Of a DNA stretch of 64,000 nt, positions 35,530-44,042 are shown in pieces (within the stretch, counting starts at the first letter, position 1; every line of letters begins with the position of its first letter). The stretch lies in NCBI GenBank assembly GCA_024508855.1, contig JANINJ010000042.1, positions 62,001-126,000 on the forward strand, in the 5' to 3' direction. Both the position numbers and the translations under genes were made by a program. Source of the DNA: Xanthobacteraceae bacterium (GTDB lineage: Bacteria > Pseudomonadota > Alphaproteobacteria > Rhizobiales > Xanthobacteraceae). The notes below the pieces were generated by a model, which saw nothing but the letters and a program-made list of their open reading frames with translations, had not been told where the DNA came from and did no database searches.

Positions 35530-36942
35530 ATGCTTTTCGTTGCCCACCAGAACGCGCCCGCGCGCGCCGTCTGGCTCGGAGAATTCCGGGCAACGCTGGT
35601 GCTTGGCTGGCCGCTGGTGTTCACCAATCTCGCCCAGATCGCGCTGACCACGACGGATGTGATCGTGCTCGGACGCGTCGGGCCGTCGGCGCTCGCCGCC
35701 GGTACGCTCGGCGTGAACCTCTATCTGGGAATCCTGCTGTTCGGGATCGGTCTTGTCACGGCTTCGTCGCCGATGATGGCGAATGCCTTGGGCCGCAAGC
35801 TGCATATGGTGCGCGATGTCCGGCGCACGTTTCGGCAGGGACTGTGGACGGCGGTGATGATCGCGGTGCCGAGCTGGATCTTGCTCTGGCATGCCGAGGC
35901 GATCCTGATCCTGTTCGACCAGGAGCCGAAGCTTGCTGCCGATGCGCAGACCTTCATTCACGAATTGCAGTGGGGCCTGCTGCCGGCGCTCGGCTATATC
36001 GTGCTGCGGTCCTTCGTCGCGGCGCTGGAGCGCCCGGTGTGGGCATTGCTGGTGACCAGCACGGCGATCCTGTTCAACATTGCCGCGAACTGGGTGCTGG
36101 TGTTCGGCCATCTCGGATTCCCCGCGCTGGGATTGCGTGGCTCCGGCCTGGCAACGACCTTGTCGAATACCTTTCTGTTTGTCGGCCTCGCGCTGGTGGT
36201 GACCTGCGAGCGAAAATTCCGTCGCTATCATCTGTTCGGCAGATGGTGGCGGCCGGATTGGCCGCGCCTCAAGACATTGTGGCGGATCGGGCTTCCGATC
36301 GGCGCCGCGCTTGCGTTTGAAATCACGGTGTTCAACGCGGCGGTGTTTCTGATGGGGCAGTTCGGCACGGCGGCGATTGCCGCGCATGCCATCGCCATCC
36401 AGATCGCCTCGGTATCGTTCATGGTGCCGATGGGTCTGGCGCAGGCCGCGACGGTGCGTGTCGGCCGTGCCTATGGCGCCGGCGACATGGCGGCCGTGAC
36501 GCGTGCGGGATGGACCGCCTTTGCTCTCGCTATTGCCTTCATGTCGACGACCAGCGTGCTGTTGATTACCGCGCCGCAGTTTCTGATCGCGGCGTTCATC
36601 GATATCGCCGACCCGGCAAACGCTCCGGTGGTCGCGCTCGCGGTTTCGTTCCTGATGTGCGCGGCGGTATTTCAGATCGCCGATGGCGCGCAGGTGGTCG
36701 GCGCGGGCATGCTGCGCGGCCTGCAGGATACGCGCGTGCCGATGATCTATGCCGGTCTCGGCTATTGGGGTTTTGGCATGTCGCTCAGCCTGCTGTTCGC
36801 GTTCAAGCTGGGCTTTGGTGGCGTCGGCATCTGGATCGGGCTCGCCTCCGGCCTTGTCGCCGTGGCGATCCTGATGATCCGCCGCTGGATCTTGCGCGAG
36901 CGGTTGGGACTGGTGTCGGCAATAAGAAAAGCCGCAGCCTGA
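35530..36942 (+). CDS. MATE-family multidrug/metabolite exporter
   Basis: A 470-residue membrane protein with twelve predicted transmembrane segments and the two-lobed MATE arrangement (NorM-like). LGWPLVFTNLAQIALTTTDVIVLGRVG at the start is the characteristic first helix pair, and QIADGAQVVGAGMLRGLQDTRVPM occurs in the C-lobe. It should couple cation influx to drug or metabolite efflux; the substrate is unknown. The terminator hairpin begins inside its last codons. Confidence 0.92.
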   Translation: MLFVAHQNAPARAVWLGEFRATLVLGWPLVFTNLAQIALTTTDVIVLGRVGPSALAAGTLGVNLYLGILLFGIGLVTASSPMMANALGRKLHMVRDVRRTFRQGLWTAVMIAVPSWILLWHAEAILILFDQEPKLAADAQTFIHELQWGLLPALGYIVLRSFVAALERPVWALLVTSTAILFNIAANWVLVFGHLGFPALGLRGSGLATTLSNTFLFVGLALVVTCERKFRRYHLFGRWWRPDWPRLKTLWRIGLPIGAALAFEITVFNAAVFLMGQFGTAAIAAHAIAIQIASVSFMVPMGLAQAATVRVGRAYGAGDMAAVTRAGWTAFALAIAFMSTTSVLLITAPQFLIAAFIDIADPANAPVVALAVSFLMCAAVFQIADGAQVVGAGMLRGLQDTRVPMIYAGLGYWGFGMSLSLLFAFKLGFGGVGIWIGLASGLVAVAILMIRRWILRERLGLVSAIRKAAA

Positions 36943-36956
36943 GGGCTGCGGCTTTT
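36927..36956. terminator. Bidirectional terminator overlapping the MATE stop codon
   Basis: A perfect 13-bp stem, AAAAGCCGCAGCC with GGCTGCGGCTTTT, and a TGAG loop that contains the MATE stop. It has T runs in both directions and serves the convergent ilvE-like gene as well. Confidence 0.9.
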
Positions 36957-36961
36957 ATGCC

Positions 36962-37846
36962 TTATGCTGCGGCTTTCTTCGGCTGCACTTCGGCAGAGTA
37001 ATCTTCCATCAACTGCGCGCTGATGCTGCCGGGCGTGAACGTCCAGTGCGCGATTTCCGACACCGGCGTCACCTCGGCCGCGCTGCCGGTGAGGAAACAT
37101 TCGCTGAAGTTCGACAATTCCTCCGGCAGGATGCGACGTTCGATCACCTCTATGCCCCGGCGCTTGGCGAGATCGATCACGGTGGCGCGGGTGATCCCGG
37201 CCAGGAAGCAGTCCGCGATCGGCGTATGTAGCTTGCCGTCCTTGACGAAGAAAATATTCGCGCCGGTGCATTCGGCGACGCGGCCTTCCCAATCCAGCAT
37301 CAGCGCGTCGGCATAGCCGTCGCGTTCCGCCTTGTGCTTCGAGATGGTGCAGATCATGTAGAGCCCGGACGCCTTCGCCAACGCCGGAATGGTGCGCGGA
37401 TCGGGACGGCGATATTCGGCCAACGTGATGCGGATGCCTTTTAGCCGTTCCGCAGGACTGAAATAGCTCGGCCAGTTCCAGCAGGCGATCGCGAGATGGA
37501 TTTTGTTGGACTGCGCCGAAACACCCATCATCTCCGAGCCGCGCCACGCGACCGGACGGAGATAGGCGTCGGGCAGGCTGTTCTTTTCCAGCACAAGTTT
37601 CTTGGCGGCATCGATCTCGGCGACCGAATACGGAATCTCGAAGTCGAGAATGCGTGCCGAGTTCTTCAGCCGCTCGGAATGTGCCGTGCTTTTGAACACC
37701 TCGCCGCCATAGGCGCGCTCGCCCTCGAACACGCAGCTCGCGTAGTGCAGCCCGTGGGTGAGGACGTGGACGTTGGCTTCGGCCCACGGCACCAGCTTGC
37801 CGTCGTACCAGATCAGGCCGTCGATGTTATCGAACGAGATTCCCAT
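36962..37846 (-). CDS. ilvE: Branched-chain amino acid aminotransferase, short form
   Basis: A 294-residue class IV PLP aminotransferase for leucine, isoleucine and valine. PLP Lys is K158 in LAKASGLY; the fold-type IV signature E-x-G-x-N-I-F appears as ECTGANIFFV. This short form resembles E. coli IlvE. GGAGAAA lies before the chosen ATG. A second, longer and only distantly similar aminotransferase follows upstream on the same strand, and both begin with nearly the same leader peptide MG(I/V)SFD. Confidence 0.92.
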   Translation of the reverse strand: MGISFDNIDGLIWYDGKLVPWAEANVHVLTHGLHYASCVFEGERAYGGEVFKSTAHSERLKNSARILDFEIPYSVAEIDAAKKLVLEKNSLPDAYLRPVAWRGSEMMGVSAQSNKIHLAIACWNWPSYFSPAERLKGIRITLAEYRRPDPRTIPALAKASGLYMICTISKHKAERDGYADALMLDWEGRVAECTGANIFFVKDGKLHTPIADCFLAGITRATVIDLAKRRGIEVIERRILPEELSNFSECFLTGSAAEVTPVSEIAHWTFTPGSISAQLMEDYSAEVQPKKAAA

Positions 37847-37963
37847 GGGATTTCTCCAGTTTTCGATCAAAGGTGAGACGCGACGGCGCAATGCCGTTCC
37901 GGCGCGCGTTATCGCGCGCGGAGTGAGGCTCCGTGCCTGAATGAAATGAGCGTCGGTTACGGG

Positions 37964-37986
37964 AGCGGCGGAATAATTCCGCCGCT
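37964..37986. terminator. Perfect hairpin downstream of the long aminotransferase gene
   Basis: AGCGGCGGAA and TTCCGCCGCT are exact complements with a TAA loop, two bases beyond the stop codon of the upstream minus-strand gene. No T-run follows on that strand, so its strength as an intrinsic terminator is uncertain. Confidence 0.5.
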
Positions 37987-37988
37987 AG

Positions 37989-39101
37989 TCACAGGACCTT
38001 GCGGATCCAGTTGTGCGGATCGGCTGCGCGGCCGTACTGGATGTCGACCAGTTTCTTGCGAAGTCCCATTGCGACCGGACCGGCTGCACCGCCGTTGATG
38101 GTAAAATCGCCGCTCGCGGAACATACCTTGCCGATCGGCGAGATGACGGCGGCCGTGCCGCAGGCGAAAGCCTCTTTCAGCTTTCCGCTGGCCGCGTCGG
38201 CGCGCCACTGCTCGATCGTGTAAAGCTCCTCGCGTACGCGCGCGCCGGATTCCTTCGCGAGCGTGATGATCGAGTCGCGGGTGATGCCGGGCAGGATGGT
38301 GCCGAGCGGCGGCGTCAGCAGCGAGCCGTCGTCGAACACGAAGAAAATGTTCATGCCGCCAAGCTCTTCGATATAGCGGCGCTCGACCGCATCGAGGAAC
38401 ACCACCTGATCGCAGCCGTGATCGATGGCCTCAGCCTGCGCGCGCAAGCTCGCCGCGTAATTGCCGCCGCACTTGACGGCGCCGGTGCCGCCGATCGCAG
38501 CACGCGTGTAATTCTCCGACACCCAGATCGACACTGGCGCGGGGCCACCCTTGAAATAGGAGCCGACCGGCGAGGCGATCACCGCAAAGATATATTCCGA
38601 CGACGGCTTCACGCCGAGGAACACTTCGTTGGCGATCATGAACGGGCGCAGGTAGAGGCTGCCTTCACCGCCCGGGATCCAGGCGCTGTCGACGCGCACG
38701 ATTTGTTCGACCGCTTCGATGAAGACGGGTTCGGGCAGCGGCGCCATGGCCATGCGATTGGCCGAGTCGCGAAAACGCCGCGCATTGGCGTCGGGCCGGA
38801 ACAGATTTACGCCGCCGTCGTCGCGCTTGTAGGCCTTGAGGCCCTCGAAAATCTCCTGCGCGTAATGCAGCACGGCCGTTGCCGGATCGAGCGGGAAATT
38901 CGCGCGGGATTCGACGCGTGCGCCGTGCCAGCCCTTGGCCTGGTTGTAGCGCACGATCGCCATGTGGTCGGTGAAGACACGGCCGAAGCCCGGGTCCACC
39001 AGCTTCGCCGTGCGCTCCGTGTCGGAGGTCGGATTCGCCGATGGCTGGGTTTCGAAATTCAACCACACCGCGCCATCGACCTTATCGAACGAAACTCCCA
39101 T
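37989..39101 (-). CDS. Branched-chain amino acid aminotransferase, long form
   Basis: A 370-residue class IV aminotransferase of the type II (eukaryote/actinobacterial BCAT-like) group. PLP Lys is K210 in TGAVKCGGNYAAS, LHYAQEIFEGLKAY is the typical N-lobe motif, and ELGGMNIFFVFDDG carries the E-x-G-x-N-I-F signature. GGGAG lies upstream of the ATG. It precedes the short form with a 142-base gap and a hairpin, so the pair may be separately regulated. It may prefer different keto acids; which isoform is the main biosynthetic enzyme cannot be told from sequence. Confidence 0.92.
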   Translation of the reverse strand: MGVSFDKVDGAVWLNFETQPSANPTSDTERTAKLVDPGFGRVFTDHMAIVRYNQAKGWHGARVESRANFPLDPATAVLHYAQEIFEGLKAYKRDDGGVNLFRPDANARRFRDSANRMAMAPLPEPVFIEAVEQIVRVDSAWIPGGEGSLYLRPFMIANEVFLGVKPSSEYIFAVIASPVGSYFKGGPAPVSIWVSENYTRAAIGGTGAVKCGGNYAASLRAQAEAIDHGCDQVVFLDAVERRYIEELGGMNIFFVFDDGSLLTPPLGTILPGITRDSIITLAKESGARVREELYTIEQWRADAASGKLKEAFACGTAAVISPIGKVCSASGDFTINGGAAGPVAMGLRKKLVDIQYGRAADPHNWIRKVL

Positions 39102-39387
39102 GGGTTTTCTCCCGGCTTTGATGCAGTCCACGCGGCGGCGGGCTGGTTGTTCAGGTCTGGACCCGGCCCGCCGGCCCGAGGGCCGGTTTCCGCTTTGGCG
39201 GAAGGCGCGAACTCCAGTATGTTTGGCGAAATGCCACTCGACAATCGCACGATGAAAGAAATTGCGACCTGGATCGTCGTGGACGCACGTTGATTTGCGA
39301 ACTTAAGAACCAGGAATGGCGATTAAAACGAACTAATATTTCGTCGTCATCGTGGTTTTTGTAACATTGAGACCTAGATACGTCAAT

Positions 39388-39939
39388 ATGGCTGACATAA
39401 AATTTATGGGATCAGGGACTCACCCCGCGGATGCGGCTGGCGATCCCGCTGCGGCGTCGGAGACGGGCCCGCTGCGCTGGGACATCATCGAGTTGCTGTT
39501 CTTCGCCTATCGCGATTTCGTCGGCGACGCCGATCATGTGCTGGAGGCGTTCGGGTTTGGCCGTGCGCATCATCGCGTGATTCATTTCGTCCATCGTTAT
39601 CCGGGTCTTACGGTTGCCGATCTCTTGGAGGTACTCCGTATTACCAAGCAATCCCTCGGCCGCGTCCTCAAGCAATTGCTCGACGAAGAGTATATCGTTC
39701 AGCGTGCTGGCGATCAGGACCGGCGGCAACGCCTTCTTTTCGCCACCGCAAAGGGTGAGGCGCTGGTGGCGAAACTTGCAGGTCTGCAGACCGACCGCAT
39801 TACCCGTGCGCTGCGCGGGTTCGACCGGTCGGAGACAGAAGCGGTTGGCCGGTTCCTGCGCGCGATGATCGATCGTGACGATCCAGACAAGGTGTTGGAG
39901 CAGTTGCTGGATCACAACCGTTCTGTTGCAGAGGACTAG
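39388..39939 (+). CDS. MarR-family regulator (PetP-like)
   Basis: A 183-residue MarR winged helix-turn-helix protein: recognition region LTVADLLEVLRITKQSLGRVLKQLLDEEYI and wing DRRQRLLF. The gene is followed at once by an OmpR-type response regulator. This order matches petP-petR of Rhodobacter capsulatus, where PetR is needed for cytochrome bc1-dependent growth; function by analogy only. Two possible ATGs exist and neither has a good ribosome site. Confidence 0.85.
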   Translation: MADIKFMGSGTHPADAAGDPAAASETGPLRWDIIELLFFAYRDFVGDADHVLEAFGFGRAHHRVIHFVHRYPGLTVADLLEVLRITKQSLGRVLKQLLDEEYIVQRAGDQDRRQRLLFATAKGEALVAKLAGLQTDRITRALRGFDRSETEAVGRFLRAMIDRDDPDKVLEQLLDHNRSVAED

Positions 39940-39940
39940 C

Positions 39941-40666
39941 GTGAGTTTATCCGCCGCATCCACCGCCCGGACGCCCGTGCAACCCGCCGACGACGCGCCG
40001 CATCTTTTGCTGGTCGACGACGACCGCCGTATTCGCGATCTGCTGTCGCGTTTTCTCTCGCATGAAGGTTATCGCGTCACGACCGCGATGAGCGCCAAGG
40101 ATGCGCGCGCCAAGCTGCAGGGACTGCACTTCGATCTCCTGATCCTCGATGTGATGATGCCGGGCGAGACCGGATTCGAGTTTGCGCGCTTCATCCGTAC
40201 CACCTCGACGGTGCCGATCATCATGCTCACGGCAAAGGCCGAAGCCGACGCCCGCATCGAGGGCCTTCAGATCGGAGCGGACGACTATCTCGCAAAGCCG
40301 TTCGAACCGCGCGAACTGCTGCTGCGGATCGGGAACATCCTCAAGCGCGCGACTCCCGCGCCGGTCGCGAAGGTGGAGTCGGTCACGTTCGGGCCCTATG
40401 TGTTTCATCTGGAACGCGGGGAACTGCGCGAGGGCGAGAGCGTGGTGCATCTCACCGACCGCGAGCGCGACATGCTGCGCGTGCTTGCAGCCGCGCCAGG
40501 CGATACTGTTCCGCGGGGCGAACTGACCGGCGGCGACACCGTCAACGAACGTGCCGTGGACGTGCAGATCAACCGGCTCCGCCGCAAGATCGAACGCGAT
40601 CCCGCCAATCCATTGTTCCTGCAGGCTGTGCGTGGTATCGGCTATCGCTTGGTAGCGGCGCCCTGA
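39941..40666 (+). CDS. OmpR-family response regulator (PetR-like)
   Basis: A 241-residue response regulator. Receiver domain: acidic pocket VDDD (about residues 25-28), phosphoacceptor D70 in LILDVMMPG, and K in DDYLAKPF. The C-terminal winged-helix domain ends GIGYRLVAAP, with VDVQINRLRRKIE as the recognition helix. It starts at GTG right after the MarR stop, with GAGGA within the stop region, and precedes a histidine kinase. Family-level assignment is firm; the PetR name rests on synteny. Confidence 0.92.
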   Translation: MSLSAASTARTPVQPADDAPHLLLVDDDRRIRDLLSRFLSHEGYRVTTAMSAKDARAKLQGLHFDLLILDVMMPGETGFEFARFIRTTSTVPIIMLTAKAEADARIEGLQIGADDYLAKPFEPRELLLRIGNILKRATPAPVAKVESVTFGPYVFHLERGELREGESVVHLTDRERDMLRVLAAAPGDTVPRGELTGGDTVNERAVDVQINRLRRKIERDPANPLFLQAVRGIGYRLVAAP

Positions 40667-40676
40667 GCCATCGCGA

Positions 40677-42065
40677 ATGAGTACGTTGGATACCGGCCTG
40701 ACTTTCATCCGCACCGCCACGCGGCGCGTTTCTGCGCTCAATGGCCGGCTGGGCAATTCGTTCAAGACCTGGATGCCGAAGGGTCTTTATGCCCGCGCGC
40801 TGCTGATCATGATCGTTCCGATGGTCGTGCTGCAGTCCGTGGTTGCCTTTGTGTTCATGGAGCGGCACTGGAACACGGTGACGCGGCGGCTGTCGGCGGG
40901 CGTGGTGCAGGACATCGCCGCGCTGATGGACGTCTATAACGGCTATCCGCAAGACAAGGACCACGCACTGCTGCGCCGCATCGCGCAGCAGCGGCTTGGC
41001 CTGGTGGTGGACTTCCTGCCCGCCGGCGACATGCCGCCGCCGGGACCGAAGCCGTTCTTCTCGTTGCTCGACCAATCGCTGTCGGCGCAGATCGGGCGAC
41101 AGATCTCGCGGCCGTACTGGATCGATACGGTCGGACGCTCGTCGCTGGTCGAAATCCGTATCCAGCTCGATGACGCGGTGATGCGGGTGTTCGCGCAGCG
41201 CAGCGCCGCCTATGCTTCGAACTCGCAGATATTCTTCCTCTGGATGGTTGGCACCTCGTCGGTGCTGCTGATCGTCGCCGTGCTGTTCCTGCGCAACCAG
41301 ATCAGGCCGATCGTGCGGCTCGCGGATGCTGCGGAAAGTTTCGGCAAGGGCCGCGAGGCGCCGAACTTCCGGCCCCGCGGCGCGCTGGAGGTGCGGCGTG
41401 CAGCCCATGCCTTCATCGAAATGAAATCGCGCGTCGAGCGCAGCATCGAGCAGCGCACCGCGATGCTGGCGGGTGTGTCGCATGACTTGCGTACCATCCT
41501 GACGCGTTTCAAGCTCGAACTGGCGCTGATCGGCGACAGTCCGGAAGTCGACGGCATGCGCAAGGATGTCGACGAAATGGCTGCGATGCTGGAGGCCTAT
41601 CTCGCCTTCGCGCGTGGCGACGGCGGCGAGGTGGCGCGACCCACCGATATGGCGGCGGCACTGGAGGAATTGCGCAGCGATGCCGAGCGCAACGGCCACA
41701 CGGCAACCGTATCCTTTCAGGGCCTGCCGGTGGTCACCGTCAAGCCGGCCTCGTTCAAGCGCTGTCTCGGCAATCTGGTATCGAACGCTGCGCGCTATGC
41801 CGACAAGATCGCGATCTCCGGCCATCGCGATCATCGCTGGCTGACCATCACGGTCGATGACGACGGTCCGGGCGTTCCGCAGAGCATGCGCGAGGAAGTA
41901 TTCAAGCCGTTCCTGCGGCTCGACGATGCGCGCAATCAGGACGAGGGCGGAACAGGATTGGGCCTCGCCATCACCCGCGACATCGCGCGTTCGCACGGCG
42001 GCGATATCACGCTCGGCGACAGCCCGATGGGCGGCCTCCGCGCGACGGTGCGGATTCCGGTGTAG
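40677..42065 (+). CDS. EnvZ-like sensor histidine kinase
   Basis: A 462-residue sensor kinase, 10 bases after the response regulator gene. Two transmembrane helices (about 41-61 and 185-206) enclose a periplasmic domain of about 125 residues. HAMP-like linker, then H269 in GVSHDLRTILTR, N-box NAARYADK, G-boxes DDDGPGVP and GGTGLGLAI. It should phosphorylate the adjacent regulator. The periplasmic domain shows no recognisable ligand fold. Confidence 0.93.
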   Translation: MSTLDTGLTFIRTATRRVSALNGRLGNSFKTWMPKGLYARALLIMIVPMVVLQSVVAFVFMERHWNTVTRRLSAGVVQDIAALMDVYNGYPQDKDHALLRRIAQQRLGLVVDFLPAGDMPPPGPKPFFSLLDQSLSAQIGRQISRPYWIDTVGRSSLVEIRIQLDDAVMRVFAQRSAAYASNSQIFFLWMVGTSSVLLIVAVLFLRNQIRPIVRLADAAESFGKGREAPNFRPRGALEVRRAAHAFIEMKSRVERSIEQRTAMLAGVSHDLRTILTRFKLELALIGDSPEVDGMRKDVDEMAAMLEAYLAFARGDGGEVARPTDMAAALEELRSDAERNGHTATVSFQGLPVVTVKPASFKRCLGNLVSNAARYADKIAISGHRDHRWLTITVDDDGPGVPQSMREEVFKPFLRLDDARNQDEGGTGLGLAITRDIARSHGGDITLGDSPMGGLRATVRIPV

Positions 42066-42078
42066 AGCCCTCAATAGA

Positions 42079-42206
42079 TGTCGTCCCCGCGCAGGCGGGG
42101 ACCCATAACCCCAGACTTCTGAGATTTTGCGATAACTGCGCAACGACCGTCTGCATCACACCGCAACGACACGGCGTATGGGTCCCCGCCTTCTCGGGGA
42201 CGACGA
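42079..42206. repeat. REP-like element, family A, paired arms
   Basis: Left arm TCGTCCCCGCGCAGGCGGGG then ACCCATA; right arm TATGGGTCCCCGCCTTCTCG then GGGACGACG. It fills most of the space between the convergent kinase and proC genes and probably forms long-range stem structures in both transcripts. Confidence 0.85.
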
Positions 42207-42211
42207 AGAGA

Positions 42212-43063
42212 CTACTTCGCCAGTTCCTTCGACCGCGTCGTTGCAGCAGCCACTGCGCGCGTCATCAAGGCCTGCATCGCATCGGGCTGCATCAGCACGC
42301 TGAGCGCCGCCGCGGTGGTGCCGCCGGGGGAGGTGACGTTCTGGCGCAGCGTCGCGGCATCGAGATCGGAGCGACGCAGCAGTTCGCCCGAGCCCGAGAC
42401 AGTTTCGCGTGCGAGTTTGGCGGCAAGATCGGCGGGCAGCCCCGCCGCGACGCCGGCGCGTGCGAGTTCTTCGGCGAGCAGGAAAACATAAGCCGGCCCC
42501 GAGCCCGATACGGCCGTCACCGCATCCATCAGCGCTTCGTCGTCGACCCATTCCACGCTGCCGGTCGCGGCCAGCAGCGCCTGCGCCATCGCGCGTTGCT
42601 GTGCGCCGACATTGCCGTCCGCCACCGCGACAGTGATGCCGCGCCCGATCGCCGCCGGGGTGTTCGGCATCGCGCGCACCACGCTGCCGCCGCACGCGCT
42701 CGAAAGCGCTGCGATGGTCGTTCCGGCCATGATGGACACCACCAGGGTCGAGGGCTGCACCCATTTCCGGAGCGTCGCTGCGGCCTCATGAAACATCTGC
42801 GGCTTCACCGCGACCACCAATGCTGCGACGTCACCGACACCGTCCGGCGCGGGATTGAGGCGAGCGCCTTTTGCGGTGAGCGCGCGTATCTCGTCCGACG
42901 CATGCGGGTCGATCACCACCACGCGCGCGGGATCGAGCCCCTGCGCGAGCCAGCCCGTCAGCAGCGCGCCGCCCATTTTGCCTGCGCCGGCGAGGACGAT
43001 GGTGCCTTGAATCGCATGCAGTGGGTTTGATGCATTGGATGGAGTCATATTGGATGGAGTCAT
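42212..43063 (-). CDS. proC: Pyrroline-5-carboxylate reductase
   Basis: ProC reduces pyrroline-5-carboxylate to proline with NAD(P)H. The 283-residue enzyme has the dinucleotide loop LAGAGKMGGALL near the N-terminus, VRAMPNTPAAIGRG, and the C-terminal signature DAVTAVSGSGPAYVFLLAEEL. The N-terminus begins MTPSNMTPSN because a 15-bp tandem duplication repeats the start codon; either copy may be used, and the second would give a 278-residue protein. GGAGG lies 11 bases upstream of the first. Confidence 0.95.
   Translation of the reverse strand: MTPSNMTPSNASNPLHAIQGTIVLAGAGKMGGALLTGWLAQGLDPARVVVIDPHASDEIRALTAKGARLNPAPDGVGDVAALVVAVKPQMFHEAAATLRKWVQPSTLVVSIMAGTTIAALSSACGGSVVRAMPNTPAAIGRGITVAVADGNVGAQQRAMAQALLAATGSVEWVDDEALMDAVTAVSGSGPAYVFLLAEELARAGVAAGLPADLAAKLARETVSGSGELLRRSDLDAATLRQNVTSPGGTTAAALSVLMQPDAMQALMTRAVAAATTRSKELAK
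43034..43063. repeat. Exact 15-bp tandem duplication at the proC start
   Basis: ATTGGATGGAGTCAT occurs twice back to back; each copy ends with the complement of an ATG, giving two in-frame proC start codons five codons apart. Confidence 0.95.
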
Positions 43064-43077
43064 GGAGACAATTACCT

Positions 43078-43222
43078 CCGTCGTCCCTGAGAACGCAGGG
43101 ACCCATAATCACTGGCTTTGTATGTCAGGAGAGAGCTGGCAACAAGCGCCAGCCGAATTTCCGGGCGACACGGTGTACGGATCCCGGCTCGCGCGCGAAG
43201 AGCGCCTGGCCGGGACGACCTA
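43078..43222. repeat. REP-like element, family A left arm with divergent right arm
   Basis: Left arm CGTCGTCCCTGAGAACGCAG then GGACCCATA matches family A. The right part, ACGGATCCCGGCTCGCGCGC followed by a GCGCCTGGCCGGGACGAC closing arm, belongs to a different hairpin type, so this looks like a composite element. Confidence 0.65.
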
Positions 43223-43243
43223 TCGGCAACGTCGCGTCGAACG

Positions 43244-43744
43244 TTACGCCTCGCCCTCGGTGTCGAACATCGCGGCGCTCATCGCCTCGGCCGCCGATTT
43301 GCCGGCCCAGATCACGAATTGCAGCGCCGGATAATATCGTTCGCAGGCCTGCACGGCGTTGACCAGCATGGCTTCGCATTGCGCGCTTGATGCAGTCATT
43401 CCGTCCGGCAGCACCAGCGCCTGCCGGTGCATGATGGTGCCGGTCTGTGCCCAGGTATCGAAATGACCGACCCACAATTGTTCGTTGATCAGCGCGACCA
43501 GGCGCTGCACTTCGGCGCGGCGCTGCGGCGGAATCTTCATGTCGAATGCGCAGGCCAGATGCAGCGCCTCGATCTCGCCCATCCAGGTGAACGACAGTTG
43601 ATAATCGGTCCACGCGCCCTGGGTGATGATGGTGATCTCGTCCTCGCCGGAACGCTCGAACGACCAGTCATTGGTCGCGGCAATATCCTCGACCACCGCG
43701 AGCGGGTTGTTTCGTGAATCGATAATGCCTTCGAGGAGGGACAT
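43244..43744 (-). CDS. YbjN domain-containing protein
   Basis: A 166-residue protein of the YbjN family (type III secretion chaperone-like fold). Typical blocks are NPLAVVEDIAATNDWSFERSGEDEI, the middle strand FTWMGEIEALHLACAFDMKIP, and GHFDTWAQTGTIMHRQALVLPDG. Its role is not well defined; E. coli YbjN affects stress responses and surface properties. It is near proC on the same strand. The ATG chosen matches the conserved MSLLEGIIDSRNNPL start. Confidence 0.87.
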   Translation of the reverse strand: MSLLEGIIDSRNNPLAVVEDIAATNDWSFERSGEDEITIITQGAWTDYQLSFTWMGEIEALHLACAFDMKIPPQRRAEVQRLVALINEQLWVGHFDTWAQTGTIMHRQALVLPDGMTASSAQCEAMLVNAVQACERYYPALQFVIWAGKSAAEAMSAAMFDTEGEA

Positions 43745-44042
43745 GCCGTCTCGACCTTGCTGTTGAATGTCATGATACGCACGCAGCAGAACGACACATG
43801 CTGATCCGACGCATCGCTGCAGTCGCATACCCTGAGCGAACCAGAACTCCGTTCGACAGCAAGGCTTGCAGGGAACAAGTGATGTGATTTGCGGAATCGG
43901 CGCAACGGCACCACGACTCCATCCACAGGCAAACGGCGTCTCGTCCACAGTTCATCGCACGAGAGGCTCCCTGGAGCCTCCCCGATGCAGAACAAAACGG
44001 AATCGGATTCGCGGAATGCGAGTCTCGGGCGCCCGCTGCACC
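43745..44042. other. Intergenic region without recognisable features
   Basis: About 300 bases between the YbjN and secreted propeller genes, both on the minus strand. It should carry the YbjN promoter. I see no repeat element, RNA gene or convincing reading frame. Confidence 0.4.

Noticed and set aside
43770-43955. Small minus-strand frame in the YbjN / propeller gap
   Set aside because: Cys/Arg-rich with no start context or signal; typical random frame.
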